This document shows, piece after piece, positions 1 to 9,380 of a stretch of 64,000 bases of DNA. Location of the stretch: contig NZ_CP097253.1 in the NCBI RefSeq assembly GCF_023380025.1, forward strand, positions 2,389,001-2,453,000, in the 5' to 3' direction. Under the pieces are notes generated by a model, which searched no databases, was not told the DNA's origin, and was given only the letters and a program-made list of their open reading frames with translations. The position numbers and the translations under genes are program-made. This DNA comes from Sphingomonas glaciei (GTDB lineage Bacteria; Pseudomonadota; Alphaproteobacteria; Sphingomonadales; Sphingomonadaceae). Numbering within the stretch: position 1 is the first letter of the stretch; each line of letters starts with the position of its first letter.

Positions 1-70
1 CAACAGAATCCCGCGATTACCGAGCTTTAGTGCCTCGCTGCTGTACACAGCGGAGGTACACCAAGCGCGT

Positions 71-1739
71 ATGGGTATCCTAGTGAAACACCTCACTCCA
101 CCTTCAAAGACCGGCCTTCGCGAGTTTCGCCGCAGGTTCCCGCCCGATCTGCGCGAGCTGATTGGTCGTTGGGAACTCAAGGTCCCAGTAGGTCGCGAAG
201 GAACGCCTGGCTTCTTGGCCCGATACGAGGCTGCTGCCAGCGACTACGAAGCGATTATTGCGGCTGCCCGACGTAAGCTTGAGGGTCGGTATGATACCCT
301 GGACGGCCCGCTGATTGCCTATCTCGTCGAGGTGCATCGCGTGCAAGCCTTGGAGGACGACAATGCCGCCCGGTGGGACATGGAGGAGCGTGAACTCTTC
401 AAGTCCGTCATGGCGGACCTTGAGGCACGGGGGGTAGCGCACAGCAATCCATGGAAGGGTCGAGAGGCTCAACGATGGGCCGACAAACGGCGCGAGACCG
501 TGGAGTGGCTCCTGCCTCACTATCGGGCCCTCAGGGCCAACGGGGACCTGGAAGGTATCATTGAGTTCTGGGGCGATCAGGCGCTCGAACTCGCGGAAGC
601 CAAGGGGTACGTCGTGGACCCGGAGAGCGCAGGTTTCGGGCAGCTCTGTCGTGCATTGAACGACGCGGGCATCTCGATACTTGAGGATGTCGCAGCGCGA
701 CTGGAGGGCCATGAGGCCCCGACGCCGCCTGAGCCCGCGCCGCCTGTAGCTCAAAGCCCGAGGAAGCCTTCTCAGTCGCGGGTTCCCTTACTCGCGACGT
801 TCGATGCGTACGCGGTCGCACAGGGCATATCGGCAGGGGTGAAGGCCGAATGGCGACGTTACATTGAGTTGTTGATTGAGTTCGTGGGGCATGACGACGC
901 GTCTCTCCTCACGCCTCACGACCTTCGCGACTGGCGCGACAAGCTCCTGAGCGAACCCACGCGGCTCGGCAGGGCCCGAAGTCCCGTTACGGTTAGGGAC
1001 AAGTACCTGACGTCGGTACGAGCTATGCTGACGTGGGCAGTCGAGGAGCAAAAGCCAGGCGCGAACGTCGCCGACGAGGTAAGGATGCGGGTTCCAAAGC
1101 GACCCAAGCTCCGTGACAGGGACTTCACGCGCAGTGAGGCTCAGTCGATCCTTGCGGCCACTCTGATTCCAGCAAGCGCAAACCTTTCCCGCCGGGCACT
1201 CTCGGGCTCGTCGATGGATACCTTGGCTTTGCGCCTACTCGGGTGCCCGCGTAAACGAGTTTTCCCAGCTCCGTGGTCAAGACATTCTTGAGGTGGAGGG
1301 GCTGTGGTGCGTCCGGATCACTCCCGAAGCGGGTACTGTGAAGGCCAAGGAAGCTCGGATCGTTCCGCTGCATCAGCACGTCCTTGACCAAGGCTTCCTG
1401 GGGGTCGTGAAAGCCGTAGGCGACGGCCCGCTCTTTTACGATCCCGAGAAGCAAAGGGTGGCGAGCGAGAGTAACCGTCATTTCAAAAAGGTGGGAGAGC
1501 GGCTGGCCTCGTGGGTTCGAGGGGAAGTTGGCATCACGGACCCGGCTCTCCAGCCGAACCACGCATGGCGGCACACCTTCAAGACACTGTCGTACGAGGC
1601 CGGGATCGAGGAGCGAGTAGTCGACGCCATTCAAGGACACGCGCCAAAGACCACCGGACGAACCTATGGCAAGGTTCCCGTGAGAGCGATGGCCGACGCG
1701 GTTGCCAAGCTGCCGCGCTTCGAGGTGCCGGGCACATGA
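71..1739 (+). pseudogene. Tyrosine site-specific integrase, broken by one frameshift
   Basis: Tyrosine recombinase that would integrate or excise a genomic island. The first segment (71-1291) has an N-terminal DUF6538-like region (FRRRFPPDLRELIG) and a SAM-like core-binding domain. The catalytic domain is read in the next frame: box I Arg in SGARVNE (codon near 1248), then HAWRH (His near 1560, Arg near 1569), a second His in QGHAPKT and the Tyr of RTYG near 1665. The frame moves by +1 between about 1187 and 1212; the first frame ends in non-homologous residues, while the second reads RRWIPWLCAYSGARVNE without a break. The joined product would be about 555 residues, normal for this group. RBS-like GGAGG precedes the ATG. 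It lies at the edge of a lower-GC block, as island integrases do. A one-base insertion or a sequencing error is equally possible; family assignment is firm. Confidence 0.85.
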
Positions 1740-2155
1740 CCGCGAAGCCCGCTTCCGGAAGCATCCTTGCCTTCTCGCTGCCTTCGGCGTCCGAAGTTGC
1801 CAAGAAGCGCAAACGGGAGGGTTCTTGGCGACCACTCGGTTCGAGACGGGTCAGCACCATGGTTGATACTTGGACCGAGTACCTCTGTGTGCGCCCCGCT
1901 CGAACTCCGGGCGTCTTCCAGCTCGCGGTCTGTGGGACTTTCCGTGGTGGTCGCTTACGTCCGATGCAGGATAACAGCTGGCGCGAGGTGGGTGGAAGGG
2001 CACCTGCAATGCTTGCCGAGGCTTTACGCGCCCTTGATTGGCCCTCAGATGACCTCTCGTCCCTTCAGGGGGCACTCACTGCGTTGCCGAGGCTTGGCCC
2101 GAGCGAGCAGGTTCCTGAAGCTCCTGCTCGCCAACCCAAAGCTCGTGAAGCCTAG
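1736..2155 (+). CDS. Hypothetical protein coupled to the integrase
   Basis: A 139-residue reading frame whose ATG overlaps the integrase stop as ATGA, a classical translational-coupling arrangement. The protein starts MTAKPASGSILAFSLPS, has a basic KKRKREGSW stretch near residue 22, a central part with WTEYLCVRPARTPGVFQ, and a Pro/Ala-rich tail. I recognise no domain. The coupling suggests it belongs to the integrase module, for instance as an excision or accessory factor, but that is only position-based inference. A competing frame (1767-2237) covers the same bases and has a less protein-like composition, so this frame is preferred. Confidence 0.45.
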   Translation: MTAKPASGSILAFSLPSASEVAKKRKREGSWRPLGSRRVSTMVDTWTEYLCVRPARTPGVFQLAVCGTFRGGRLRPMQDNSWREVGGRAPAMLAEALRALDWPSDDLSSLQGALTALPRLGPSEQVPEAPARQPKAREA

Positions 2156-2603
2156 TGGATGGACCGGCGGTGTAGTTCTTGCTCGGTTGCCGGAACTACA
2201 GAGCCGACAGGGCTTGTCTCACGAAGTACGCCTTTGAGACAGCTGCGACATGGTCGCAAAGGCTGTGCGCAAATGTCTAAGCGGGTCCCCTTCTGCTCTC
2301 TCGAGGGTACCGATTAGAGATGAGAATCGGCAATTCGAGATCGACGGGTTCGCTCGAGCCGTTAACGACCGCGCCGTAAGTTGATGCAAGATCAATACAC
2401 TCGAGTCATCTCGAGAGGGTGAGTGGCCGCAAGGTGCCCATGTGCAACGGGACCTCTCCGCGCTTTCAGGGGATGTTGGGCAGACATGGCCTAAGGTGCC
2501 TCGAAGATGACGGGTTCGCCGCTTCGCAATGATGGGTCGACCTCAGACTTTTAGAAGTGCCCGCCTCTGCTATGAGAAGGTGAAGGTCGTACACGGGGGA
2601 AAA
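2156..2603. other. Intergenic region upstream of the GmrSD-like gene, with small repeats
   Basis: No convincing gene in about 450 bases. It contains an inverted repeat CCGATT/AATCGG (2310-2330), a short dyad TTGAT/ATCAA (2381-2395), two CTCGAG palindromes around 2400-2415, and an 11-base direct repeat GACGGGTTCGC at 2343-2353 and 2509-2519. These could be operator or recombinase arm sites; no function is shown by the sequence itself. Confidence 0.35.
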
Positions 2604-4355
2604 ATGTCAGGCACTGTCGATTCATACGTAAACTTGGTTGAGCAAGCTTACCGTGGTCACCTCAAGCTGCCCGCGTTCCAACGTGACTTTAAGTGGAATC
2701 GAAAGCAGGTTGTCTTGCTCTTCGACTCAATCCGCCAAGGCTACCCGCTTAACGGCATGATCCAGATAGAGGGCAATCACGAGGAGTTTGAGCCGAGGGA
2801 TTTCTTTGGATCGGGTCCGGAGGCCGCATCGCAGGCACCTAAGAGGCTGGTATTGGATGGCCAGCAACGACTAACCGCAGGCATCCACCTATTCTTCAAT
2901 AACCCGGGAGAACTTAAGTCCCAGTATTTCGTCGATCTCAATAAGCTCGAGAAAAACATACATGATTGTAAAATCGACATCGAGAACGACGATCACGTTC
3001 GGCTATACCTCGCCGACCTGGATGTTGATTCCGGATACCTGGTGGCGCGTTCGAGTGCCAAAGACCCTTATGCCTTACTAAACAAGTCAGATTTGCTTTT
3101 CACGCCCTTACTGATTTCGGGAAGGGCTAAGGACAGATCTACTTACTTTGAATCTTACTTAAGCCATAAGCCTTCCCGGAAGAATCTGATACGAAATGTC
3201 ATCGAAAGCCACTTTATAGTTTCTGGTGGCCCGTCCATTCCCTTGATCACGATCGAGTCAACATTCAAGATCGAGGCAATCAGTCGGATATTCGCGACAC
3301 TTAACTCAACTGGCAAAGTACTGACGCCGTTCGAGCTTGTCGTAGCAGTTCTCTTTCGCCAGGTTGATCTCAGGAAGGGGATCGCCTCAGGCAAGCAGGG
3401 GAAGATCTACTATCCGCAAATGGACTCAACCGGCGAAATCGCGCTTCAAACCGCTGTTTTGTTCGCAGGCGAAAGCCCGAAAAAGTCGACTCTCCCGAAG
3501 ACGCTAACTGCTGAGATTTGGACAAAGCACAGCAAAGAAGCTTTTACCTGGTTGGATGTCACGGGGAAGTTTCTCTCAGACCGTCTCGGAATGGCTTTGG
3601 ACATCACGGCATCTCTGATCCCTTATGATTCAATCTTTGCGCCAATGGCGAAGGTCATGAAGGAGATCGACTATCCAAGCATCTCCGGCAAAGAGCTTGC
3701 AAGCGTCAATGCGAAGTTGTCGAAGTGGGTCGTAGGAGCCGCCCTGGATCAGCGATACCAGGAAGGGGTCCACGGTAAGCAAAAGGATGACGCTGACGAC
3801 GTTCTGGCATGGATCAAGAATGACCATGCTGAGCCCGACTGGCTCGCTCTGGTAAGAGTGCCCCCTCTCACCCTTGCGACCCCAATGGGTGCGCGGGGTT
3901 TAATGATCCGTGCTCTATTTAACCGATCGAACTTGGAAGACCCCGTTAATCAAAAGCCGATCAACCTCGGTACGCCGACGGCACACCTGCATCATGTGTT
4001 TCCGACAAAGTACGTTTCGAAGCTCACGGGCTGGGATGAGAAGAACGACAAGGCGAACCTACTGCTCAACACGATGCAGTTAGACGCGGAGACCAACACG
4101 ACATTTCTAAATGACGATCCTGCGCTGCAGGTTCAGGCTGCCGAAGAAGCAAACCCAAAGACGTTCAGCCAGAGCTATGCGGCACAGGGTATCGACTCCA
4201 GCGGCCTCGCTCTCATGAGAAAAGCTCACAAAACCAAGAACGACTTCATTAACTTCATCAAAATCCGTGAGACGGTCATCGAGAAGATGCTTGAGGAGTT
4301 CGACTTCACAAAGAGCGGATCGGCCCCAGAGATCGATGATCAAGAAGATGCCTGA
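2604..4355 (+). CDS. DUF262/DUF1524 protein, GmrSD-type single-chain nuclease
   Basis: Homologue of the GmrSD/BrxU-like type IV restriction group, in which a DUF262 domain (ParB-like, nucleotide-driven) is joined to a DUF1524 HNH-like nuclease. From the ATG at 2604 the protein has 583 residues. The DUF262 signatures LPAFQRDFKW (residues 22-31), DSIRQGYPLNGMI (41-53) and LDGQQRLTA (84-92) are intact. The DUF1524 region contains HLHHVFPTKY (about 461-470) followed by NLLLNTMQLDAETNTTF, matching the His and Asn positions of the His-Me-type fold. The start is set by GGGGGA just before ATG 2604; an upstream ATG at 2529 has no RBS and would add 25 residues outside the domain. Codon use is less GC-biased than in the chromosomal genes after 4.5 kb, supporting horizontal acquisition. 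Role in defence is inferred from family, not shown. Confidence 0.85.
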   Translation: MSGTVDSYVNLVEQAYRGHLKLPAFQRDFKWNRKQVVLLFDSIRQGYPLNGMIQIEGNHEEFEPRDFFGSGPEAASQAPKRLVLDGQQRLTAGIHLFFNNPGELKSQYFVDLNKLEKNIHDCKIDIENDDHVRLYLADLDVDSGYLVARSSAKDPYALLNKSDLLFTPLLISGRAKDRSTYFESYLSHKPSRKNLIRNVIESHFIVSGGPSIPLITIESTFKIEAISRIFATLNSTGKVLTPFELVVAVLFRQVDLRKGIASGKQGKIYYPQMDSTGEIALQTAVLFAGESPKKSTLPKTLTAEIWTKHSKEAFTWLDVTGKFLSDRLGMALDITASLIPYDSIFAPMAKVMKEIDYPSISGKELASVNAKLSKWVVGAALDQRYQEGVHGKQKDDADDVLAWIKNDHAEPDWLALVRVPPLTLATPMGARGLMIRALFNRSNLEDPVNQKPINLGTPTAHLHHVFPTKYVSKLTGWDEKNDKANLLLNTMQLDAETNTTFLNDDPALQVQAAEEANPKTFSQSYAAQGIDSSGLALMRKAHKTKNDFINFIKIRETVIEKMLEEFDFTKSGSAPEIDDQEDA

Positions 4356-4586
4356 GCTACCTCGCAGGCTTGCAATGGCCCAACCATTAGGTACACGGAC
4401 GTAGCACACAGACTAACCGCAGCGAGGTCAAAAAGCGCGCGTTTTCTGGGACTTTGGTATCTTGGAGCCGCTTCCTGTAAGCGGCACCACTTCCGGTCTT
4501 TACCGGTTTGTATTCAGAACATACAGTCATCCCCGATAGCAGTGTTGCGGCCGCTCGCCGCTTTGCTTGAAGAGGGGGATGGAATC
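4356..4586. other. Island/chromosome junction region
   Basis: Noncoding stretch between the lower-GC island and the high-GC TonB receptor gene. It contains an inverted repeat GCCGCTT-CCTGT-AAGCGGC (4467-4485) and AT-richer bases before the receptor. The right end of the island should lie here or shortly before; no tRNA or obvious att duplication is visible within the window. The promoter of the receptor gene must also be here, but I see no clear consensus. Confidence 0.35.
4467..4485. repeat. Short inverted repeat (hairpin) at island end
   Basis: Perfect 7-base stem GCCGCTT/AAGCGGC around a CCTGT loop. It is not followed by a T-run, so it is a weak terminator candidate for the DUF262 gene; it could also be an operator for the receptor gene. 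Confidence 0.35.
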
Positions 4587-6995
4587 ATGGCGTTCGGGAT
4601 CGACAAGCTACGCTGCAGGCTCGCGGCTCAGGTGGCGTTTGGCGCACTGGCGATAGTCTGCTGCGCCGGTACCGCCGCGGCCCAGGATGCCGCGCCCGCC
4701 GAGCCTGTCGTGGCCCAGCCGGCCGACGACGCGGTCGAGGAAGTGGTCGTCACCGCCCGCCGCCGTGACGAGAACCTGCAGGACACCCCGATCGCCATCT
4801 CCGCCTTCAGCGCCCAGGTGCTCGAGGCCCGCCAGGTGCTGCAGACCCAGGACCTCGAGCGGATCACCCCCAGCCTCCAGTTCAAGCCCGCCGGCCAGCT
4901 GTCGGGCAATTCGGCTTCGTCCGTCGTCTTCATTCGCGGCGTTGGCCAGGTCGATCCCACCGCCGCCGTCGATCCCGGCGTCGGCATCTACCTCGACGAA
5001 GTCTATCTCGGCCGCGCGGTCGGCGGAGCGATCGATTTCGGCGACATCGCCGGGGTCGAGGTCCTGCGCGGGCCCCAAGGCACCCTGTTCGGGCGCAACA
5101 CCATCGGCGGCGCGATCCTGGTTCGCACCCGCGAGCCCGAAGTCGGTTCGTTCAGCGGCCGCGGTCGCCTTCGCCTCGGCGGTGACGATTTGGCCGAAGG
5201 CTTCCTCGCGCTCAACCTGCCGATCGCCAGCACCATGGCGGCACGCGTCGCGGGCGGCTTCCGCAAGCGCGACGGCTATGTGATCCGCACCTTCGACGGC
5301 AAGGACCTCGGTAACGAGAACGGCTATTCGCTGAATGGTGCCTTCAAGTGGGAGCCGTCGGCCGCCTTCAAGACCTTCCTCCGCGCCGACTATTCGAAGC
5401 GTAACGAGAATGGCGCGCCGTTCGTGTTCGCCGGGATCAACGAGCAGGCGCCGGTCGCCGCCATCGCCAGCGTCGCCGCCGGCTGCCCGGGCGCGACCAT
5501 CCCGTTCGCGCCGATCGCGCCGGGCAATCCGCGGTTCGGTGCGCCCAACGTGCCGCTGATCAACGACGTGCGCTGCGCCAACGACTTCCAGGCCCGCGGC
5601 GATTTCGTCAACGGCGGCAATGCGCCGGTGATGAGCATGTCGGAAGTGTGGGGCGTCGCCAATACCGCCACCCTGCGCCTGTCGGACGCGCTGCTGGCCA
5701 AGTCGATCACCGCCTACCGCAACACCGAGTCGCGCGGCGTGCGCGATGCCGACAACACGCCCCTGACCCTGATCACCACCGACGTCGGATCGGAATCGAA
5801 GCAGTTCAGCCAGGAAGTGCAGCTGCAGGCCGACCTCGGCACCGTGTCGGGTATCGTCGGCGGCTATTACTTCCGCGAAGTGACCAACGAGCGTGCGACG
5901 GTGTTCCTGGCCTTCCCGCCGTCGCCGCCAGTGATCGGCTCACTGCTGGCCGGGGGCCCGGGAAGCCGCGACCTCCAGGTGTCGCGCCTCCGGACCAATT
6001 CCCTCGCGGCGTTCGGTGAGCTCACCTGGGCGCCGGTCGAGCGGCTCGAGGTGACCGGCGGCCTGCGCTACACCACCGACCGCAAATATTATCAGGGCAC
6101 GGTGCTCAACCTGTTCCCGGCGACCCAGCCCGACCCCAATCCGCTGCCGACGCTGGCGACCACGCAGGGTGGCCCGCTGTTCATTTTCAACACGCCCAAC
6201 CGCCGCAAGTTCTCGGCCCTGACCGGATCGGCCAGCGTGCAATATCGCTGGAGCAACGCGCTCAGCACCTATCTGTCCTATGCCCGCAGCTTCAAGTCGG
6301 GCGGCTTCAACACCCGCTACAATGCGGCGACGCCGAACAATCTGCCGGTGCCGTTCGGCGACGAAAAGGTCACCAGCTACGAAGCGGGCGTGAAGACCAA
6401 CATCGGCCGGCTGCGGTTCAACGTCGCGGCGTTCAACGCCAATTACGACGACATCCAGCTGATCTTCCGCCAGGGCGTTGTGCCGCTTCTGTTCAACGCC
6501 GGCAAGGCGCGGATCCGCGGACTAGAGGCCGAGGCCAATTATCGCACCAGCTTCGGCCTGACCTTCGACGCCGGGCTCAGCCTGCTCGACGACAAGATCA
6601 AGAGCATCACCCCGATTCCCGGCGCGACCGCCACCGTCACGCCCAACGACGACCTTCCGTTCACGCCCGACGTCCAGGCCAATTTCGGGGTCGCCTATCG
6701 CTTCGGGCTGGCCAACGGCATGTCGCTGACCCCGCGCTTCGACGGCAGCTACACCTCCAAGCTGACCTTCATCACCGGCAGCATCCCGCTGATCGAGGAG
6801 AATGGCTATTTCGTCGGCAACGGCTCGCTGGCGCTAAAGCTCAAGGGTGGGCTGGAGATCAGCGCCGGGGTCACCAATATCTTCGACGAGCGCTACCTGA
6901 TCCAGGGCAATGCCTCGCTCGCGACGCTCGGTTATGCCGAGCGGATCTTCGCCCGTCCGCGCAGCTGGTTCGCGCAGCTGTCGACGGCCTTCTGA
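4587..6995 (+). CDS. TonB-dependent outer membrane receptor
   Basis: An 802-residue ligand-gated outer membrane channel energised by TonB/ExbBD; substrate not evident. Signal peptide at residues 1-32 (hydrophobic core, then AAAQ), TonB box VEEVVVTARRR near residues 50-60, plug domain with DTPIAISAFSAQVLE and VEVLRGPQGTLFGRNTIGG, then a 22-strand barrel ending in an aromatic residue (FAQLSTAF), as needed for barrel insertion. ATG 4587 is preferred over the upstream GTG at 4542 because of GAGGGGGATGGA and because the signal peptide begins there. The neighbour downstream is convergent. The barrel type is the one sphingomonads carry in many copies for siderophores, aromatics or plant compounds. 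Confidence 0.93.
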   Translation: MAFGIDKLRCRLAAQVAFGALAIVCCAGTAAAQDAAPAEPVVAQPADDAVEEVVVTARRRDENLQDTPIAISAFSAQVLEARQVLQTQDLERITPSLQFKPAGQLSGNSASSVVFIRGVGQVDPTAAVDPGVGIYLDEVYLGRAVGGAIDFGDIAGVEVLRGPQGTLFGRNTIGGAILVRTREPEVGSFSGRGRLRLGGDDLAEGFLALNLPIASTMAARVAGGFRKRDGYVIRTFDGKDLGNENGYSLNGAFKWEPSAAFKTFLRADYSKRNENGAPFVFAGINEQAPVAAIASVAAGCPGATIPFAPIAPGNPRFGAPNVPLINDVRCANDFQARGDFVNGGNAPVMSMSEVWGVANTATLRLSDALLAKSITAYRNTESRGVRDADNTPLTLITTDVGSESKQFSQEVQLQADLGTVSGIVGGYYFREVTNERATVFLAFPPSPPVIGSLLAGGPGSRDLQVSRLRTNSLAAFGELTWAPVERLEVTGGLRYTTDRKYYQGTVLNLFPATQPDPNPLPTLATTQGGPLFIFNTPNRRKFSALTGSASVQYRWSNALSTYLSYARSFKSGGFNTRYNAATPNNLPVPFGDEKVTSYEAGVKTNIGRLRFNVAAFNANYDDIQLIFRQGVVPLLFNAGKARIRGLEAEANYRTSFGLTFDAGLSLLDDKIKSITPIPGATATVTPNDDLPFTPDVQANFGVAYRFGLANGMSLTPRFDGSYTSKLTFITGSIPLIEENGYFVGNGSLALKLKGGLEISAGVTNIFDERYLIQGNASLATLGYAERIFARPRSWFAQLSTAF

Positions 6996-6999
6996 AGCA

Positions 7000-7038
7000 G
7001 CACCCGGCGCTCTAGCTTGCGAGCTCGAGCGCCGGTGC
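7000..7038. terminator. Hairpin between convergent genes
   Basis: GCACCCGGCGCTC pairs with GAGCGCCGGTGC with one bulged C, spanning the receptor stop and the last codons of the convergent oxidoreductase gene. No T-run follows, so it is a candidate rather than a clear intrinsic terminator. Confidence 0.4.
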
Positions 7039-8013
7039 GTGGACGGCCTCCGCCAGCAGCTCGAACGAGCGGATCCGGGCCTGCTGGTCGAAGATCTGCG
7101 AGGTGACGATCAATTCGTCGGCGCCGGTCTTCGCCACGAAGGCGTCGACCTGGGCGCGGGCGGTGGCCGGGCTTCCGATCGCCGAGCAGGACAGCACGCC
7201 GTCGAGCATCTCGCGGAACTGCGGCGGGAGGCTGTCGGCGAAGCCGGCGCGCGGCGGCGGCAACTGGATCGGCCTTCCGGTGCGCAGCGCCACGAAGGCC
7301 TGCTGGACCGAGGTTGCCAGCAGCTGCGCTTCCTCGTCCGTGTCGGCGACGAAGGCGTTGAAGCCGAGCATCACGTGCGGTTCGGCCAGCTGCTCCGACG
7401 GCTTGAAGCGGTCGCGATAGAGCGCGATCGCCTGCATCATCATCTGCGGCGCAAAGTGCGAGGCGAAGGCAAAGGGCAGCCCAAGCATCGCCGCAAGCTC
7501 GGCCCCGAACAGGCTCGAGCCGAGGATGATGACCGGGATGTCGAGCCCCTCGCCGGGGATCGCACGGACGGCGCCATTGTCGCCGCGGAAATAGCCCATC
7601 AGCTCGACCACATCGCGCGGGAACTGGTTCTGGTCGGAGGTCATGCTGCGGCGCATGGCATAGGCCGCCGCCTGGTCGGTGCCCGGCGCCCGGCCGAGCC
7701 CGAGGTCGATCCGTCCCGGGTAGAGCGACGCCAGCGTCCCGAACTGTTCGGCGACGATCAACGGGGCGTGGTTGGGAAGCATGATCCCGCCCGACCCGAT
7801 GCGGATGGTCGAGGTGCGCGATCCGACATAAGCCAGCGCGACGGCGGTGGCAGCGCTGGCGATGCCCGGCATCGAATGATGCTCGGCCATCCAGTAGCGG
7901 TGATAGCCCAGCCGCTCGGCCGCCTGGGCCAGGTCGCCCGCCTGGCGCAGCGCGTCGCCTGCGGAACTGCCTTCGATGATTGGGGCGAGGTCGAGAACGG
8001 AAAGTGTCGGCAT
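7012..8013 (-). CDS. LLM-class (luciferase-like) flavin-dependent oxidoreductase
   Basis: A 333-residue member of the bacterial luciferase-like family (single-component MsnO8-like branch), expected to use FMN/F420-type flavin in the cytoplasm; substrate unknown. The N-terminus [12 protein letters not shown] and the segment [20 protein letters not shown] are family hallmarks; [39 protein letters not shown] and the later [20 protein letters not shown] follow in the usual order. Length is typical. It follows the ABC1 kinase gene on the same strand with a 38-base gap, so it may be the last gene of that group. Confidence 0.88.
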   Translation of the reverse strand: MPTLSVLDLAPIIEGSSAGDALRQAGDLAQAAERLGYHRYWMAEHHSMPGIASAATAVALAYVGSRTSTIRIGSGGIMLPNHAPLIVAEQFGTLASLYPGRIDLGLGRAPGTDQAAAYAMRRSMTSDQNQFPRDVVELMGYFRGDNGAVRAIPGEGLDIPVIILGSSLFGAELAAMLGLPFAFASHFAPQMMMQAIALYRDRFKPSEQLAEPHVMLGFNAFVADTDEEAQLLATSVQQAFVALRTGRPIQLPPPRAGFADSLPPQFREMLDGVLSCSAIGSPATARAQVDAFVAKTGADELIVTSQIFDQQARIRSFELLAEAVHAPALELAS

Positions 8014-8051
8014 CGGGCAGAGATGGCCCGATCGGCCGGCGATTCAATGGC

Positions 8052-9380
8052 CTAGGCCGCCTCGCTCCTCGGGGTCAGGGCGTCGGCCACCAGCGCGCGG
8101 ACATCGACCCGGGCCTTGAACCGGGCGCCGAGCAGGGCGGTGCCGCTGATCTTGCGCTGGACGAACAGCAGGTCGGCGGGAGGCAGGTGCCAGCTTGCCT
8201 TGTCGGCGGCGATGGCCAGCCCTTCCTCGCGCAGGACGCCGAGGAAAGCGCGGTCGCCGAAGTCGAACGGACCGGGCTTGTCGAGCTCTGCCAGCACCAC
8301 CGCCACCATCCGGTCGAGCGCGTTGCCGTGGCGGTCTGCGACGGCCTGGCCGATGAAGCCCGCCGCCACCGCGCCGCGCGCGACCGCCGGTGCATCGCCC
8401 GCCAGGGCGGCGGCCAGCAACGTGCGATAGCCTTGGCTGATGGGGACCGGCACGTCCTGCGCCGCGCCGAAGTCGAGCAGCGCGATCCGCCCGTCGTCGA
8501 GCAGCCGGTAGTTGGCGTAATTGGGGTCGGTCTGCATCACGCCGAACTCGAACAGTTCGCGCAGGACCAGGCCGACGATGCGGGTCATCGCCAGGTCGCG
8601 CGCGTGATGCGGTGCATCGTCGAGCGCCTCGATCGGGCGGCTGTCGACGAAACTCATCGCCAGGACGCGGGCGGTGGTGAAGGCGGGATCGAGGGTCGGC
8701 ACCACGAATTCGGGCGCGTCGGCCAGCAGCTTGCCATACCGCTGCAGTTGCGCACCTTCGCGGACATAGTCGGCTTCGCGCGCCAGCTGCGCCTTGGCCT
8801 CGGCAAGCAGCGGGCCGATGTCGAGTTCGGCCGGAAGCAGCCCCGACACCCGCAGCAGCGCGGCCACGTTGTCGACGTCGGCGTCGATGCTTTCGGCGAC
8901 ACCGGGATATTGTACCTTGATCGCGAGGGTGCGGCCGTCGTGGGTCTCGGCGCGGTGGACCTGGCCGATCGAGGCGGCGGCGATCGGATGGGCCTGGAAG
9001 CGCTTGAACCGGCGGCGCCAGTCCTTGCCCCATTCGGCGTCCAGCACCTTCGACAATTGCTGGGGCGGCATGTGGAAGGCGTTGCTGCGCAGCCGGGCGA
9101 GGATGTCGCTGAGTTCGGGCGGGAGGAAGTCGCCGCTGTCGAGGCTGATCATCTGGCCGAGCTTCATCGCAGCGCCGCGCAGGTGGGCGAGCCGGTCGGC
9201 CAAACGGGTAAGGTTGGCCGGGGTCAGTAGCAGGTCGCGACCGCTCGGCCGTTCGCCCGCCGCAAGCCGCCGCGCGCCTTCCGCCAGCATGCCGCCGGCG
9301 ACTCCCCCGGCGAGGCGTCCGAATTGGCCGGCGCGGGCAAGGCGGCCGCGCGGGACGGCGCGGCTTTCATCGCCACTCAC
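8052..9380 (-). CDS. ABC1/UbiB-family atypical kinase
   Basis: A 442-residue AarF/ABC1/UbiB-family protein, an atypical kinase/ATPase fold linked to quinone biology or lipid transport. Visible family motifs are the KxGQ-type segment MKLGQMISLDSGDFLPPEL, the Ala-rich loop ASIGQVHRAE, the lysine of LAIKVQYPGV, the TDPNYANYRLL segment (usually TDPHPGN, so slightly divergent) and IALLDFGA for the metal-binding DFG. No trailing membrane segments are obvious, unlike E. coli UbiB. Start is a GTG that overlaps the stop of the upstream DCC-family gene (GTGA), indicating coupling. The frame stays open further upstream, but that stretch overlaps the DCC gene and is not protein-like. Confidence 0.87.
   Translation of the reverse strand: MSGDESRAVPRGRLARAGQFGRLAGGVAGGMLAEGARRLAAGERPSGRDLLLTPANLTRLADRLAHLRGAAMKLGQMISLDSGDFLPPELSDILARLRSNAFHMPPQQLSKVLDAEWGKDWRRRFKRFQAHPIAAASIGQVHRAETHDGRTLAIKVQYPGVAESIDADVDNVAALLRVSGLLPAELDIGPLLAEAKAQLAREADYVREGAQLQRYGKLLADAPEFVVPTLDPAFTTARVLAMSFVDSRPIEALDDAPHHARDLAMTRIVGLVLRELFEFGVMQTDPNYANYRLLDDGRIALLDFGAAQDVPVPISQGYRTLLAAALAGDAPAVARGAVAAGFIGQAVADRHGNALDRMVAVVLAELDKPGPFDFGDRAFLGVLREEGLAIAADKASWHLPPADLLFVQRKISGTALLGARFKARVDVRALVADALTPRSEAA

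Noticed and set aside
1767-2237. 156-residue frame overlapping the coupled hypothetical gene
   Set aside because: Ser/Arg/Leu-rich out-of-frame composition and no coupling to the integrase; the ATGA-linked frame is more plausible.
2342-2420. GGGTTCG motif examined as a tRNA 3' end or att site
   Set aside because: No acceptor or anticodon arms can be formed around it.
4542-4586. GTG start for the TonB receptor
   Set aside because: ATG 4587 has a good RBS and begins the signal peptide directly.
6910-8055. 381-residue plus-strand frame over the oxidoreductase gene
   Set aside because: No domain, Arg/Gly/Asp-rich composition, and fully overlaps the well-supported LLM-class gene on the other strand.
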